Part shown: positions 41,800-50,597 of the stretch, one piece after another
How the letters are laid out: the number at the start of each line of letters is the position of its first letter
How positions within the stretch are numbered: the first letter of the stretch is position 1
Origin: DASXMR01 sp036495525
GTDB taxonomy: Bacteria; Actinomycetota; Actinomycetes; Streptosporangiales; Streptosporangiaceae
Assembly: GCA_036495525.1 (NCBI GenBank)
Contig: DASXMR010000046.1
Span: 1 to 64,000, forward strand
Length of the DNA: 64,000 nucleotides
Direction of reading: 5' to 3'
The notes under the pieces: model-generated
The model's database searches: none
Told to the model about the DNA's origin: nothing
What the model saw: only the letters and a program-made list of their open reading frames with translations
Position numbers and translations under genes: made by a program

Positions 41800-42990
41800 C
41801 TATGGCAGTGCGGGGCCGCTGCCGACCCGCTGGGCCGCCTGTCCGTACCGGCGAAGGATCTCGCGGGCGGTGCTGAGCAGCTGCTCGCTGACTGCCGCGG
41901 GGGACAGCACCTCGATCAGGCTGCCGAAGCCGGCCAGCCGGTGCGCAGCCGCGCGGACGTGCTCGAAGGACAGCGTCACCACTTGCCAGCCTTGCTGGTC
42001 CGGCGGCCCCGCCGCGGCCAGCGCCTCGCCCACGCTGTCTCCGAGCACCTCGGGTAGCAGGGCCAGCGCAGCCGGGCTCGCCCGGATCCGGACCGTCAGC
42101 CGAGGGCGGCTGGCGGCGAAGTCCGCCGACCAGCGCTGCCAGAAGCCGGCCAGCTCGAAGCCCGGCGGGCGCTGCGCGGCCTGGTCAAGTATCCGGGCCG
42201 AGCTGACCCGGCTGACCCGGAACACGGCCGGATTTGCCCGGCCGTGGCCGGTGGCGACGAGGTACCACGTACCTGCCTTGTTCACCAGCCCGAGTGGCCG
42301 CACCACCCGGCTCCGGCCGGGGCCAGCATCCTGGCTCGCATCGGCGTCCTGGCTCACGCCGGCGTCCGGGGTCACGGTGCCTTCTGGGGTGGCACTGTCG
42401 TCTGGGGAGGCGCTGTCGTCCGGGGTGGCGCTGTCGTCCGGGGTGGCGCTGTCGTCAGGGGCGGCGCTGTCGTCCGGGGTGGCGCTGTCGTCAGGGGCGG
42501 CGCGGCCGCGGCCGGCCGGCTGATACCGCAGCGCCAGGCACCTGTGCTGGCGCAGCGCCTCGGCCAGGGTTCGCAGGCAGGGGACTTCCTCGTCGCGGTG
42601 AAACCAGCGCGGCATGTCGAGGTGCACCAGCGCCTGGTCGTCGTCCGGCCCGCTGCGCAGGCCAGCCGTGACGCGGACGTGCCGCAGCGCGCTGCCAGCC
42701 GCGCCGTCCAGCCCCAGGTCGCGCAGCGCTCCTGGCACGCCGAGGATGAGCAGGGCCTCGGCCTCCGCCGGCCGCAGGCCGCGCAGGCCGAAGCGGTAAC
42801 CGTCGATGAGCTGGCAGCCGCCGCCCGGTCCCGACTCAGCCAGCACCGGCACGCCAGCCGAGCTGAGCGCCTCCAGGTCGCGGTAGACCGTCCGGACGGA
42901 GATCTCCAGCTCGCCAGCGAGCTCGCGCGCGGTCATCCGCCCCCGCGCCTGCAGCAGCAGCACGAGATGGATCAGCCGGTCGGCGCGCAC
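41800..42990 (-). CDS. HTH_11/WYL-domain transcriptional regulator with PDDSAT insert
   Basis: The 396-residue product has a winged HTH at the start (RMTARELAGELEISVRTVYR), a WYL domain (ALRYQPAG ... VRPLGLVNKAGTWYLVA) and the WCX end. Within the WYL domain, after residue 165, six tandem PDDSAT-type hexapeptides and a decayed tail are inserted, adding about 60 residues. The GTG at 42990 has no ribosome site; TAGTCT at 42997-43002 on the same strand suggests a leaderless start. It is divergent from a transglutaminase-like gene across a perfect palindrome, its likely binding site. Confidence 0.85.
   Translation of the reverse strand: MRADRLIHLVLLLQARGRMTARELAGELEISVRTVYRDLEALSSAGVPVLAESGPGGGCQLIDGYRFGLRGLRPAEAEALLILGVPGALRDLGLDGAAGSALRHVRVTAGLRSGPDDDQALVHLDMPRWFHRDEEVPCLRTLAEALRQHRCLALRYQPAGRGRAAPDDSATPDDSAAPDDSATPDDSATPDDSASPDDSATPEGTVTPDAGVSQDADASQDAGPGRSRVVRPLGLVNKAGTWYLVATGHGRANPAVFRVSRVSSARILDQAAQRPPGFELAGFWQRWSADFAASRPRLTVRIRASPAALALLPEVLGDSVGEALAAAGPPDQQGWQVVTLSFEHVRAAAHRLAGFGSLIEVLSPAAVSEQLLSTAREILRRYGQAAQRVGSGPALP
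42388..42495 (-). repeat. Six in-frame 18-bp units encoding PDDSAT
   Basis: Six nearly identical 18-bp units lie within the WYL regulator gene; on the plus strand they read like GTGGCGCTGTCGTCCGGG. They encode PDDSAT/PDDSAA/PDDSAS. Differences are single bases, so the expansion looks recent. A seventh, decayed copy follows (PEGTVT). Confidence 0.9.
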
Positions 42991-43011
42991 CCCGCCAGAC
43001 TAGAGCAAAAT

Positions 43012-43032
43012 CGCTGACACAACGTGTCAGCG
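43012..43032. promoter_or_regulatory. Perfect 9+9 palindrome, likely operator of the WYL regulator
   Basis: CGCTGACAC (43012-43020) and GTGTCAGCG (43024-43032) are perfect arms with a 3-bp centre. The site lies in the 64-bp gap between the divergent WYL regulator and transglutaminase-like genes. It covers the expected -35 zone of the regulator promoter (-10 candidate TAGTCT) and lies 9 bp before TAGGCT (43042-43047) on the other strand. Autoregulation and control of the neighbour are inferred. Confidence 0.65.
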
Positions 43033-43054
43033 ACTCCTCTCTAGGCTGCACGAC

Positions 43055-43939
43055 ATGCAGACACTCTCTTATTACTCCAGGCCAGGGATCATGACCTCAG
43101 CTGGCCGGTTCGCGCCGGTGCTCGCGGCGCTGCCGGCTGACGTCGCTGAGCTCGCCGCGGTGGCCCAGGGGCTGCTGATCCACGAGTTCTTCGCTGAGCG
43201 GTACGGGGTCGAGCTTTCCGAGGCAGATCGCGCCAGCGTGCAGATCCGTCCGGTCAACCAGGTACTGGAGCAAGTGCTGGCCCGCGACGATCGTCCGCTG
43301 ACATGCGCGCGCGAGCCGGCCACGCGGCTGCCGGTCAACTGCAGGCACTTCACGGTGCTGATGACCGCGATGCTGCGCGCGCAGGGCAGGCCGGCCAGGG
43401 CGCGCTGCGGCTTCGGCGGCTACTTCACCGAGGGGCGTTTCGAGGACCACTGGGTGTGCGAGTACTGGGACCCGGCGCAGGCCAGCTGGAAGCTGATCGA
43501 CGCGCAGATCGACGAGCGGCAGCTCGGCTTGTTCGGCATCGACTTCGACGTCACCGACGTGCCCAGGGACCGTTTCCTGGTGGCCGGGCAGGCGTGGCAG
43601 CGGTGCCGGGCCGGCGCCGCTGACCCTGGCCTGTTCGGGCTGAGCTTCCTGAAGGACGCCGGCTACCCGTGGATCATCGGCAACATGCTGCGCGACGCGG
43701 CCGCGCTGGCCAGGATCGAGCTGCTGCCCTGGGACGTCTGGGGTGCGATGACAGAATCGGACGGCCTGCCAGGCGACGAGCTCGGCGCCCTGTTCGACCG
43801 GCTAGCCGCGCTGACGCAGGCACCCGACGACCGGCACGCCGAGCTGCTGCGGCTCGGCCAGGACGACGCCCTGCGGGTGCCCCCGGCGGTGTACAACCTC
43901 CAGCGCGGCCGCGACGAGAGAATCGGCGTGCCGAGCTGA
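43055..43939 (+). CDS. Transglutaminase-like domain protein
   Basis: The 294-residue product has a papain-like triad in transglutaminase order: Cys in RLPVNCRHFTVLMTAML, His in FEDHWVCEYW and Asp in WKLIDAQID. The C-terminal 110 residues form an extra helical part. Such proteins may be proteases or amidases rather than crosslinking enzymes; no signal peptide is present, so it acts inside the cell. The ATG at 43055 lies 22 bp from the palindrome bound, presumably, by the divergent regulator. Confidence 0.8.
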   Translation: MQTLSYYSRPGIMTSAGRFAPVLAALPADVAELAAVAQGLLIHEFFAERYGVELSEADRASVQIRPVNQVLEQVLARDDRPLTCAREPATRLPVNCRHFTVLMTAMLRAQGRPARARCGFGGYFTEGRFEDHWVCEYWDPAQASWKLIDAQIDERQLGLFGIDFDVTDVPRDRFLVAGQAWQRCRAGAADPGLFGLSFLKDAGYPWIIGNMLRDAAALARIELLPWDVWGAMTESDGLPGDELGALFDRLAALTQAPDDRHAELLRLGQDDALRVPPAVYNLQRGRDERIGVPS

Positions 43940-43977
43940 CCAGCACAGCCTTGGCGGTGCCTAGCGTCGCGAATGAC

Positions 43978-44016
43978 AGCGAGCGCGTGCCCCCGTCCGG
44001 GGAGCACGCGCTCGCT
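43978..44016. terminator. Hairpin between convergent genes
   Basis: AGCGAGCGCGTGC (43978-43990) pairs with GCACGCGCTCGCT (44004-44016), and the loop itself pairs CCCC with GGGG, leaving one bulged A. It separates the transglutaminase-like gene from the coiled-coil gene. Confidence 0.75.
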
Positions 44017-44034
44017 ACCGAGCAGGGCGCTGCG

Positions 44035-45426
44035 TTACTCCGTCCACCACTCCTCGTCCTCGTCCTTACCGGACTTGGCGCTGGCTGGCTGCCTGGCGCC
44101 CGACGGGGGCGCGCTCCTGGCCGGTGCGTGCTGGCCATCGGGCGCCGCCTGCTGGGCCGGCCGGGCGGCAGGCGCCGGGGCAGCGGCGCTTGGTGCGCCG
44201 TTGGCCGCTGGCGCTGCTGTCACGGCCCTGGCCTGGGACGCCGCGACGGCCGGCTGCGGCTGCGACGCCGCGGCATCCACAATCCCGAGGGCGGGCCCGC
44301 CGAGCAGCTGGCGCATCTGGTTCAGGTGCGCGATGACGCTCTCCTGCTGCTTGTTCAGCTCGTCGAGCTCGCGCTTGGCCGCGGCACGGAGCCGGTCCGC
44401 CTCTGCCTTGGTGTCGGCGACGTGCTGGTCGGCCTGGCCCTTGGCCTGGGCGAGAACCTGATCGGCGTTCTTCTTCGCGTTGCTGACCAGCTGGCGGGAG
44501 TGCTGGTCGGCGTCCCGGCGGGTCGCCTCGGCCTGCGCGCTGGCCTTGCTGGCCCGCTGCTCGGCCGTAGCCGCACGCTGCTCGGCCTCGGTCACCATCT
44601 TCTGAGTGGCCGCCTGGGCAGCCGCCAGCCGCTCGGCCTCCTGGCGCTCGGCCTCCTCGCGCCGCGACGCCAGCTGGATGTCGAACTCCGCCTCGGCCTG
44701 CGCCCGCTGTGCCTCGCTCTCCTCCAGGATCCGCTGCGCCTGGCTGCGCATCTCGTCAGCCTGGCGCTTGGAGGTGGTGAGGATCTCGTCGCGCTCCCGC
44801 TTGGAGGACGCCTTCAGCTGGGCCACCTCACGCTCAGTGGTCGTGCGCAGCTTGGCGATATCCCGCTCGACCCCGGCGCGCTTCTCGGCCACCTCGTGGT
44901 CGGCGGTCGCCCGCAGCTTCGCTACCTCGCGCTCGGTGGTGGACGTCAGCTCGTCGGATTCGCGACGCGAGGCGGTCCTGATCGCCTCGGCCTCGCGCTC
45001 GGCGGCCGACCGCTGGTCGTCGGTCTCGCGCTTGGCGTTGGCCCGCAGCTCCGACGCCTCGTTCTCGGCGGCGGCGCGCACCTCGGCCGCCTCCACCTTG
45101 GCGGTGGCGTTGAACTCGTTGGCCGCTGACCTGGCCTCTTCCAGGATCTCGGTCGCCTGCTCCTCCGCCAGCCTGAGCAGCTGCTCGATCCGCGAGCCGA
45201 GCCCGGAGTACGTCGGGCGCTCCTGCTCCTGGATCTGCCGGTGCGCGTCGGCGAGCTCGGAATGCAGCGCCTGCACCTGGTCACGGTGCTGCCTGAGCTG
45301 ATCGTCTTTCTGCTGCAGTGTCTCGTTGACCTGGTGCGGGTCGTAGCCGCGCATCACCCGCGCGAAATCAGGTGCGGGAGTTTCCTCGAAGAAATTGGTC
45401 AGCTGGGCGTCGATATCGGGCTGCAT
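44035..45426 (-). CDS. FilP/Scy-like DivIVA-domain coiled-coil protein
   Basis: The 463-residue product has the DivIVA-like N-terminal signature DFARVMRGYDPHQVN. An almost unbroken charged coiled coil follows, from about residue 30 to 370 (heptads rich in Ala/Glu/Arg, e.g. KLRATADHEVAEKRAGVER). A Pro/Ala/Gln tail ends in acidic EDEEWW. In Streptomyces, FilP and Scy with this build lie next to the methylmalonyl-CoA epimerase gene and organise the hyphal tip; here a single gene is present. A role in polar growth or a cytoskeletal scaffold is inferred. Confidence 0.8.
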   Translation of the reverse strand: MQPDIDAQLTNFFEETPAPDFARVMRGYDPHQVNETLQQKDDQLRQHRDQVQALHSELADAHRQIQEQERPTYSGLGSRIEQLLRLAEEQATEILEEARSAANEFNATAKVEAAEVRAAAENEASELRANAKRETDDQRSAAEREAEAIRTASRRESDELTSTTEREVAKLRATADHEVAEKRAGVERDIAKLRTTTEREVAQLKASSKRERDEILTTSKRQADEMRSQAQRILEESEAQRAQAEAEFDIQLASRREEAERQEAERLAAAQAATQKMVTEAEQRAATAEQRASKASAQAEATRRDADQHSRQLVSNAKKNADQVLAQAKGQADQHVADTKAEADRLRAAAKRELDELNKQQESVIAHLNQMRQLLGGPALGIVDAAASQPQPAVAASQARAVTAAPAANGAPSAAAPAPAARPAQQAAPDGQHAPARSAPPSGARQPASAKSGKDEDEEWWTE

Positions 45427-45655
45427 GTCGCCTAATCCTGTGTAGACGGGGGAACCTGAACTTTAGCGGGGAGGCTGCGCCACCAGGCAGCTGCTCGCGA
45501 CTCCAGCCGACCCGGCCGACGGCTTCGGTGGCCCCGCGCGACGCCCGGCCGGCAGCGCAAACGCGCTCACCCGGTGCCTGGCAGCGTACTCTCCCGTGTG
45601 CGTGCTTGGCGGCTAGTTCGCACTCGCCGGGCGCATCCCGCTGTTTTTTGCCGGA

Positions 45656-45720
45656 ACGTGCCGTTACCGTCCGCCGGCCAGGCGCTGCCCGCGCGGCCGC
45701 ACGTGCCGTTACCGTCCGCC
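45656..45720. repeat. Pair of 20-bp direct repeats
   Basis: ACGTGCCGTTACCGTCCGCC occurs at 45656-45675 and 45701-45720. The second copy contains the stop codon of the epimerase gene, so the first looks like a duplicate of that gene's 3' edge. No gene is seen between 45427 and 45708. Confidence 0.75.
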
Positions 45721-46137
45721 TGCCTGCTGCTGGACCAGCTCGGTCAGCACGCCGCCGAGGCCGGCCGGGTGCAGGAACGCGATGGAGGCGCCCATCGAGC
45801 CGTGCCGCGGCCGGGCGTCGATCAGCCGCACGCCGGACGCGCCGATTGACTCCAGTGCGGCGCCGATGTCGTCCACCCCGTAACCGATGTGATGGATGCC
45901 CTCACCGCGGCGGGCCAGGAACCGTCCAACTGGCGTGTCGGGGCCCAGCGGCTGGAGCAGCTGGACGTACTGGCTGCCCGCCGGCGCGCCGCTGACCAGC
46001 AGCATCGCCTCGTCGACGCCCTGCTCCTCGTTGCGCTCCCTGCTAGCCAGCTCCAGGCCGAAGGTCGCCTGGTAGAAGGCGATCCGCTCAGCCAGGTCAT
46101 GGCATGCGATTCCCACGTGGTCGATCCTGGTCAGCAC
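45709..46137 (-). CDS. mce: Methylmalonyl-CoA epimerase
   Basis: The 142-residue product is a two-module glyoxalase-fold enzyme with metal ligands in RIDHVGIAC, EGIHHIGYGV and the final VLTELVQ. It interconverts the (S) and (R) forms of methylmalonyl-CoA before the mutase step. The GTG at 46137 is supported by GGAGGGAG and fits the family length; a longer frame upstream overlaps the divergent thiolase promoter. It is divergent from the thiolase gene, leaving 52 bp for both promoters. Confidence 0.88.
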   Translation of the reverse strand: MLTRIDHVGIACHDLAERIAFYQATFGLELASRERNEEQGVDEAMLLVSGAPAGSQYVQLLQPLGPDTPVGRFLARRGEGIHHIGYGVDDIGAALESIGASGVRLIDARPRHGSMGASIAFLHPAGLGGVLTELVQQQAGGR

Positions 46138-46189
46138 CGCTGCTCTCCCTCCGGCCGTGCCCTGCTGCTTCCCGGGTATCGTTTCAGGC

Positions 46190-47386
46190 ATGCGGGAAGC
46201 GGTGATTGTCAGCGGGGCGCGAACGGCCGTCGGGCGTCTGCTCGGCTCGCTCAGCGGGTTCAGCGGAGCCGAGCTGGGCGGAATAGTGATCAAGGCGGCG
46301 CTGCAGCAAGCCGGCCTGGCCGGCGATCAGGTGCAGTACGTGATCATGGGCCAGGTGCTGCAGGCCGGCGCCGGCCAGATCCCGTCCCGGCAGGCCGCCG
46401 TCGCCGGCGGCATCCCGATGACTGTCCCGTCGATCACGATCAACAAGGTCTGCCTGTCCGGCCTCGACGCGATCGCGCTCGCCGCGCAGCTGATCCGGGC
46501 CGGCGAGTTCGACATCGTGGTGGCCGGCGGGATGGAGTCGATGACCAGGGCGCCGCACTTGCTGCCCGGCTCCCGGCAGGGCTTCAAGTTCGGCCCGGCC
46601 GAGCTGGCCGACTCGATGGCCCTGGACGGGCTGACCGACGCATTCGATCACCTGTCGATGGGGGAGTCGACCGAGCGGCACAACGCGCGGCTCGGCATCG
46701 GGCGCGAGGAGCAGGACGAATTCTCCGCGCGCTCGCACCAGCGTGCCGCGCTCGCGATCAAGAACGGGCTGCTGGCCGACGAGATCGTGCCGGTCACCGT
46801 GCCGCAGCGGCGCGGCGACCCGGTGACCTTCGACACCGACGAGGGCGTCCGGGCGGACACCACGACCGAGTCGCTGGCCCGGCTGCGGCCGGCCTTCGTC
46901 CCGGACGGGACGATCACCGCGGGCTCCGCCTCGCAGATCTCCGACGGGGCGTGCGCGGCCGTGGTCATGTCGGCTGAGGCGGCCGCCGCAGCCGGCGCGC
47001 CGGTGCTGGCCGAGATCGGCGCGCACGGCAACGTGGCCGGCCCGGACAACTCGCTGCAGTCCCAGCCGTCGCACGCGATCGGCCAGGCGCTCGACAAAGC
47101 CGGGCGCAAGGTCGCCGATCTGGACCTGATCGAGATCAACGAGGCGTTCGCCGCCGTCGTCATCCAGTCGATGCGCGACCTAAGCGTCAGCCCCGACCTG
47201 GTGAACGTGAACGGGGGCGCGATCGCAATCGGGCACCCGATCGGCATGTCCGGTGCGCGCATCGCGCTGCACCTGATTCACGAGCTGCGCCGCCGCGGCG
47301 GCGGGCTGGGCGCCGCGGCGCTGTGCGGCGGCGGCGGCCAGGGTGACGCCCTGCTGCTGCGGGTGCCCGCGCCCGGCCGTGACTGA
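46190..47386 (+). CDS. Acetyl-CoA acetyltransferase (thiolase)
   Basis: The 398-residue product has the thiolase nucleophile Cys in NKVCLSGLDAIALA, the catalytic His in NGGAIAIGHPIGMSGAR and the second Cys in ALCGGGGQGDALL. It condenses or cleaves acetoacetyl-CoA. The ATG at 46190 starts at the family-typical MREAVIVSGARTAVG. It shares 8 bp with meaB downstream. The order epimerase-thiolase-meaB matches Streptomyces. Confidence 0.93.
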   Translation: MREAVIVSGARTAVGRLLGSLSGFSGAELGGIVIKAALQQAGLAGDQVQYVIMGQVLQAGAGQIPSRQAAVAGGIPMTVPSITINKVCLSGLDAIALAAQLIRAGEFDIVVAGGMESMTRAPHLLPGSRQGFKFGPAELADSMALDGLTDAFDHLSMGESTERHNARLGIGREEQDEFSARSHQRAALAIKNGLLADEIVPVTVPQRRGDPVTFDTDEGVRADTTTESLARLRPAFVPDGTITAGSASQISDGACAAVVMSAEAAAAAGAPVLAEIGAHGNVAGPDNSLQSQPSHAIGQALDKAGRKVADLDLIEINEAFAAVVIQSMRDLSVSPDLVNVNGGAIAIGHPIGMSGARIALHLIHELRRRGGGLGAAALCGGGGQGDALLLRVPAPGRD

Positions 47387-48392
47387 ACTCAGCCCGCCGC
47401 GTCCGGCACCCGGGGCCGGCCCGCGCAGCACGGCTGCCGGTTCCGCCGACCGCGACGACCCGGCCGGGCTGCTCAGCCGGGCAGGTGATGGTGACCCGCG
47501 CTCGCTAGCCAGGCTGGTGTCGCTGGTGGAGGATGAGTCACCGCGGCTGCGCGACGTCATGCTGGCCGCCGCGCCGCTGTCGGGCCGCGCCAGGGTCATC
47601 GGGCTGACCGGCTCGCCTGGCGTCGGCAAGTCCACCGTGACCTCCGCGCTGGTGCGCGCTTACCGCGCTGACGGACAGCGGGTAGCGGTGCTCGCCGTAG
47701 ACCCCAGCTCGCCGTTCACTGGCGGCGCGCTGCTCGGGGACCGGATCAGGATGCAGGACCATGCGACCGACGAGGGCGTGTTTATCAGGTCGATGGCCAG
47801 CCGCGGGCACCTAGGCGGGCTCTCCTGGGCCGCGCCGCAGGCGCTGCGGATCCTGGACGCGGCGGGCTTCGGCCTGATCATGGTCGAGACAGTCGGCGTC
47901 GGCCAGGCCGAGGTCGCGATCGCTTCGCTGGCTGACTCGACGCTGGTCATCGTCGCGCCCGGGATGGGTGACTCGATCCAGGCGGCCAAGGCCGGGATCC
48001 TGGAGATCGCCGACATCTTCGTCGTCAACAAGAGCGACCGGCCTGGCGCCCAGGAAGCGGTGCGGGACCTGCGCTCGATGCTCGCGCTCGGCGCCTACCA
48101 GCCCGGCGAATGGAAGCCGCCGATCGTGAGCACGGCGGCCAGCTCGGGCGAGGGCATCGGGGAGCTGGCCGGCAAGCTGGACGCGCACTGGGCCTGGCTG
48201 ACCGAGTCCGGCGAGCTTGATCGCCGGCGGCGCGCCAGGGCCAGGGAGGAGATCTCGGCGATCGCGATCACCGCCCTGCGCGAGCGGCACGGTGCGCTGC
48301 CCGGCGCCCGGCGGCTGGAGGACCTGGCCGGCCAGGTCGCGGCCGGCCAGCTCGACCTGTACGCCGCCGCCGACCAGCTCATCAGCGGCTGA
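47379..48392 (+). CDS. meaB: Methylmalonyl-CoA mutase-associated GTPase MeaB
   Basis: The 337-residue product has Walker A GSPGVGKST, the switch region VLAVDPSSPFTGGALLGDRI and the guanine motif NKSD. MeaB/ArgK GTPases protect adenosylcobalamin-dependent mutases and gate cofactor loading. The GTG at 47379 overlaps the thiolase end by 8 bp. A mutase large subunit gene lies 10.5 kb downstream, and the adenosyltransferase supplying its cofactor is at 26817. Confidence 0.93.
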   Translation: MTELSPPRPAPGAGPRSTAAGSADRDDPAGLLSRAGDGDPRSLARLVSLVEDESPRLRDVMLAAAPLSGRARVIGLTGSPGVGKSTVTSALVRAYRADGQRVAVLAVDPSSPFTGGALLGDRIRMQDHATDEGVFIRSMASRGHLGGLSWAAPQALRILDAAGFGLIMVETVGVGQAEVAIASLADSTLVIVAPGMGDSIQAAKAGILEIADIFVVNKSDRPGAQEAVRDLRSMLALGAYQPGEWKPPIVSTAASSGEGIGELAGKLDAHWAWLTESGELDRRRRARAREEISAIAITALRERHGALPGARRLEDLAGQVAAGQLDLYAAADQLISG

Positions 48393-48449
48393 CCACGTCC
48401 GCAGCCAGCACCCATGAGCGGGTGGCGTCGCCTGGTCTGCTGGCCGGTG

Positions 48450-49064
48450 CTACCGGGCGGGGAGCTTGCTGAGGAGTGCGTCGAAGGTGTCCGTCCCGGT
48501 ACGGGGACGGCGGGGACCGAGGTCGCTGCCAGGCAGTCCGGTCGCTGGCAGCTCCCAGCGCACCCGGTCGGGGTCGAGCAGCTCAACGGCCTGATACCAG
48601 TCGCGGAGCGGCCCGGCCAGCTGGACGTGCAGGCCGAAGTTCCGCCTCCGGCGGGTGGGGTCTGCCCGGCGGCGGGCGGCAAGCGTGGCTGGATCGGCGG
48701 TCTCGACGAGGATGAGGTCGGCGATGCCGAGACGGTGCTCCGCGAAGAGCTGCCGGGTGGCAGTGAGCTCCGCTTGCCACTGTCGCCGGGTGGCATGCCC
48801 CGCCTGCCACAGCGACCACACGTAATGCAGCTTGAGCGGGTCGGTGTCGCAGACGGCCGTTCCGGTCCGCCGCTCGGCCGAGCAAGCGGCTTGCCAGCGG
48901 GCGGCGTTGCTGCCGGCCCAGTGCCTGGCAGCGCCCTCAGGGTCCAGGGCGCGGTCAGGAGCCCCCCCGCCCGCCGCCCCGCCGATGACCGTCGCTGGCC
49001 GGCAGTGCGCGGCGAGCCAGGTGGTCTTGCCAGCCGCGCTCGGTCCCTCGACGACGATGATCAC
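48450..49064 (-). CDS. P-loop kinase-like protein
   Basis: The 204-residue product begins with a Walker A motif (VVEGPSAAGKTTWLAAH) and has a later Arg-rich lid-like segment (AARRRADPTRRRRNF). This suggests a small-molecule or nucleoside kinase fold; no substrate can be named. It ends 58 bp from the convergent meaB. It lies 9 bp after the MDMPI-like gene on the same strand, so it is probably the last gene of a three-gene unit with DUF2127. Confidence 0.7.
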   Translation of the reverse strand: MIIVVEGPSAAGKTTWLAAHCRPATVIGGAAGGGAPDRALDPEGAARHWAGSNAARWQAACSAERRTGTAVCDTDPLKLHYVWSLWQAGHATRRQWQAELTATRQLFAEHRLGIADLILVETADPATLAARRRADPTRRRRNFGLHVQLAGPLRDWYQAVELLDPDRVRWELPATGLPGSDLGPRRPRTGTDTFDALLSKLPAR

Positions 49065-49073
49065 GGCGTCCGG

Positions 49074-49619
49074 TCAGCTAGCGGGGGTCCGGCCGCTCCA
49101 GCGCAGCAGAGCAGGCCAGTACTCGCCCGCCTCGGCTGCCGCGGTGTTTTCCGGGCCCTCATGGGCGAGCAGCCGGCGGCAGAGGTCATCGGGGGGAGCG
49201 AACGGGATCTGGTAGCCGGCCAGGATGTCGTCCGCGTGCAGCAGGTACTCGGTGCACGCCAGGCCCACGAACCCGGCGCCGTCTCGCATGCCCCGCGCGT
49301 GGTAGGCGCGGACGCCTGGCGGGGTGACGGCGGCGATCGCGGCGAGCGCCGCCGCGACCGGGGTGATCGAGTCGATGACCTCCTGGTTCGTCGCGTCCTC
49401 CCAGCGAGCCAGGTAAAACGCGATGAACTGCTCGGACCGGCTGGCCAGGTACAGCGAGTACTTGCCCACCGCGCCGATCATGTGGGTCATGGTGCGCTGC
49501 ACGTCCCACTCAAGCGGGCCGGCCTGCACTGCCCAGTTCAGGTCTGTCACCGGCCGCAGCGCGCCGGCCACGACGTCAGCCGTCTCGAGCAGGTCGTCAG
49601 GAGTCAGCGGGCTTGGCAT
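49074..49619 (-). CDS. DinB/maleylpyruvate isomerase-fold (mycothiol-type) protein
   Basis: The 181-residue product has the four-helix DinB-like fold with likely metal-binding His residues in WDVQRTMTHMIGAVGKY and EYLLHADDILAG. These are at positions used by mycothiol-dependent maleylpyruvate isomerase. The thiol partner and substrate are unproven. Its start overlaps the end of the DUF2127 gene by 23 bp, indicating one transcript. Confidence 0.75.
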   Translation of the reverse strand: MPSPLTPDDLLETADVVAGALRPVTDLNWAVQAGPLEWDVQRTMTHMIGAVGKYSLYLASRSEQFIAFYLARWEDATNQEVIDSITPVAAALAAIAAVTPPGVRAYHARGMRDGAGFVGLACTEYLLHADDILAGYQIPFAPPDDLCRRLLAHEGPENTAAAEAGEYWPALLRWSGRTPAS

Positions 49620-50478
49620 GCGGCGAGCGTACTGCCGCCTCGGTCAGCGCCGTGGTGGCGCGCGGGTCGCCGCCCGGCGCAGCTGCGCCGGACGCGACCG
49701 CGACCTTGCCTGACGTGCCGCGCTTGCTGGCAGCCGCCTTGCGTGCTGACTCGAGCACCGACTCACCGCGCAGCCGGGCGTCGTACGCGCGCTTGCCGCC
49801 GCGCACGCCGAACAGCCTCTTGGTGAGCACCAGGTACAGCACGAGCGCGAGGTTGATCAGGAAGAGGACCAGGGCGGTGATGCCGAATTTGAGGGTCAGG
49901 TCGTAAATCTCGTAGGGCAGGCCGAGCGAGGTCGCGACCATGGCGAAGTACTCGCCCCAGCGGCGGCCAAGCCACAGCCCGGTCCCCTCGACCAGCTCGA
50001 TCACCGCGTAGATGGCCAGGCCGGCCGCCAGCAGCGAGATCGTCCGGGGACTCAGCGTGAGCGCGTGCTTGATGAGGCCGACCAGCTTGGAGTTGTTGAT
50101 GTCGTAGCCCATTTGCCGGAAGAGCGTGCGGACGATCGGCAGCTCCCGGTCGAACGCGGCCTCGATGCTGTTGCGCGAGCCCTCGAACCGCCACACGGCG
50201 AACGCGGCGACGGCCACTAGCAGACCGCGGGCGAATCGCTCGACTGCGAAGATCCGCAGGATCAGCGCGCTGCGGACCTCCTTGCCCCGCAGCACCCGCG
50301 GCGCCTCCGCGGCCGGCCCGGCTGCCTGCGGCTCGCCATCGACGAACGCGCCGCAGCGCAAGCAGCGCCAGGCCTGCCCGGATGCCGTCCGGGCGACCAT
50401 CTGCTCGCGCAGCTCGGTCTCGGCTGGCGCGTAGGTGATGTGCCCCCTGCGGCCGCAGCCGAGCAGGCTCCAGTCCAC
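49597..50478 (-). CDS. DUF2127 membrane protein
   Basis: The 293-residue product starts with a short Cys-containing domain (CGRRGH ... CLRCGAF), which may bind zinc. Four membrane helices (about residues 75-95, 135-160, 180-200, 205-230) follow, with DUF2127 wording such as AVIELVEGTGLWLGRRWGEY. The tail is basic, then Ala-rich. The GTG at 50478 matches the family start VDWSLLGCG. Function is unknown. Confidence 0.75.
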   Translation of the reverse strand: MDWSLLGCGRRGHITYAPAETELREQMVARTASGQAWRCLRCGAFVDGEPQAAGPAAEAPRVLRGKEVRSALILRIFAVERFARGLLVAVAAFAVWRFEGSRNSIEAAFDRELPIVRTLFRQMGYDINNSKLVGLIKHALTLSPRTISLLAAGLAIYAVIELVEGTGLWLGRRWGEYFAMVATSLGLPYEIYDLTLKFGITALVLFLINLALVLYLVLTKRLFGVRGGKRAYDARLRGESVLESARKAAASKRGTSGKVAVASGAAAPGGDPRATTALTEAAVRSPHAKPADS

Positions 50479-50597
50479 CCTTGCAAGCCTACGGCAGCCG
50501 CTGGCCACGCCGTCGCTGCGCAGCTCGCTGTTGCCTGCGGCGACTGTCGGCGGCGACGGCTGGCTAGCGGTGGTGACTGGCGCAGCGACTGGCCGGG

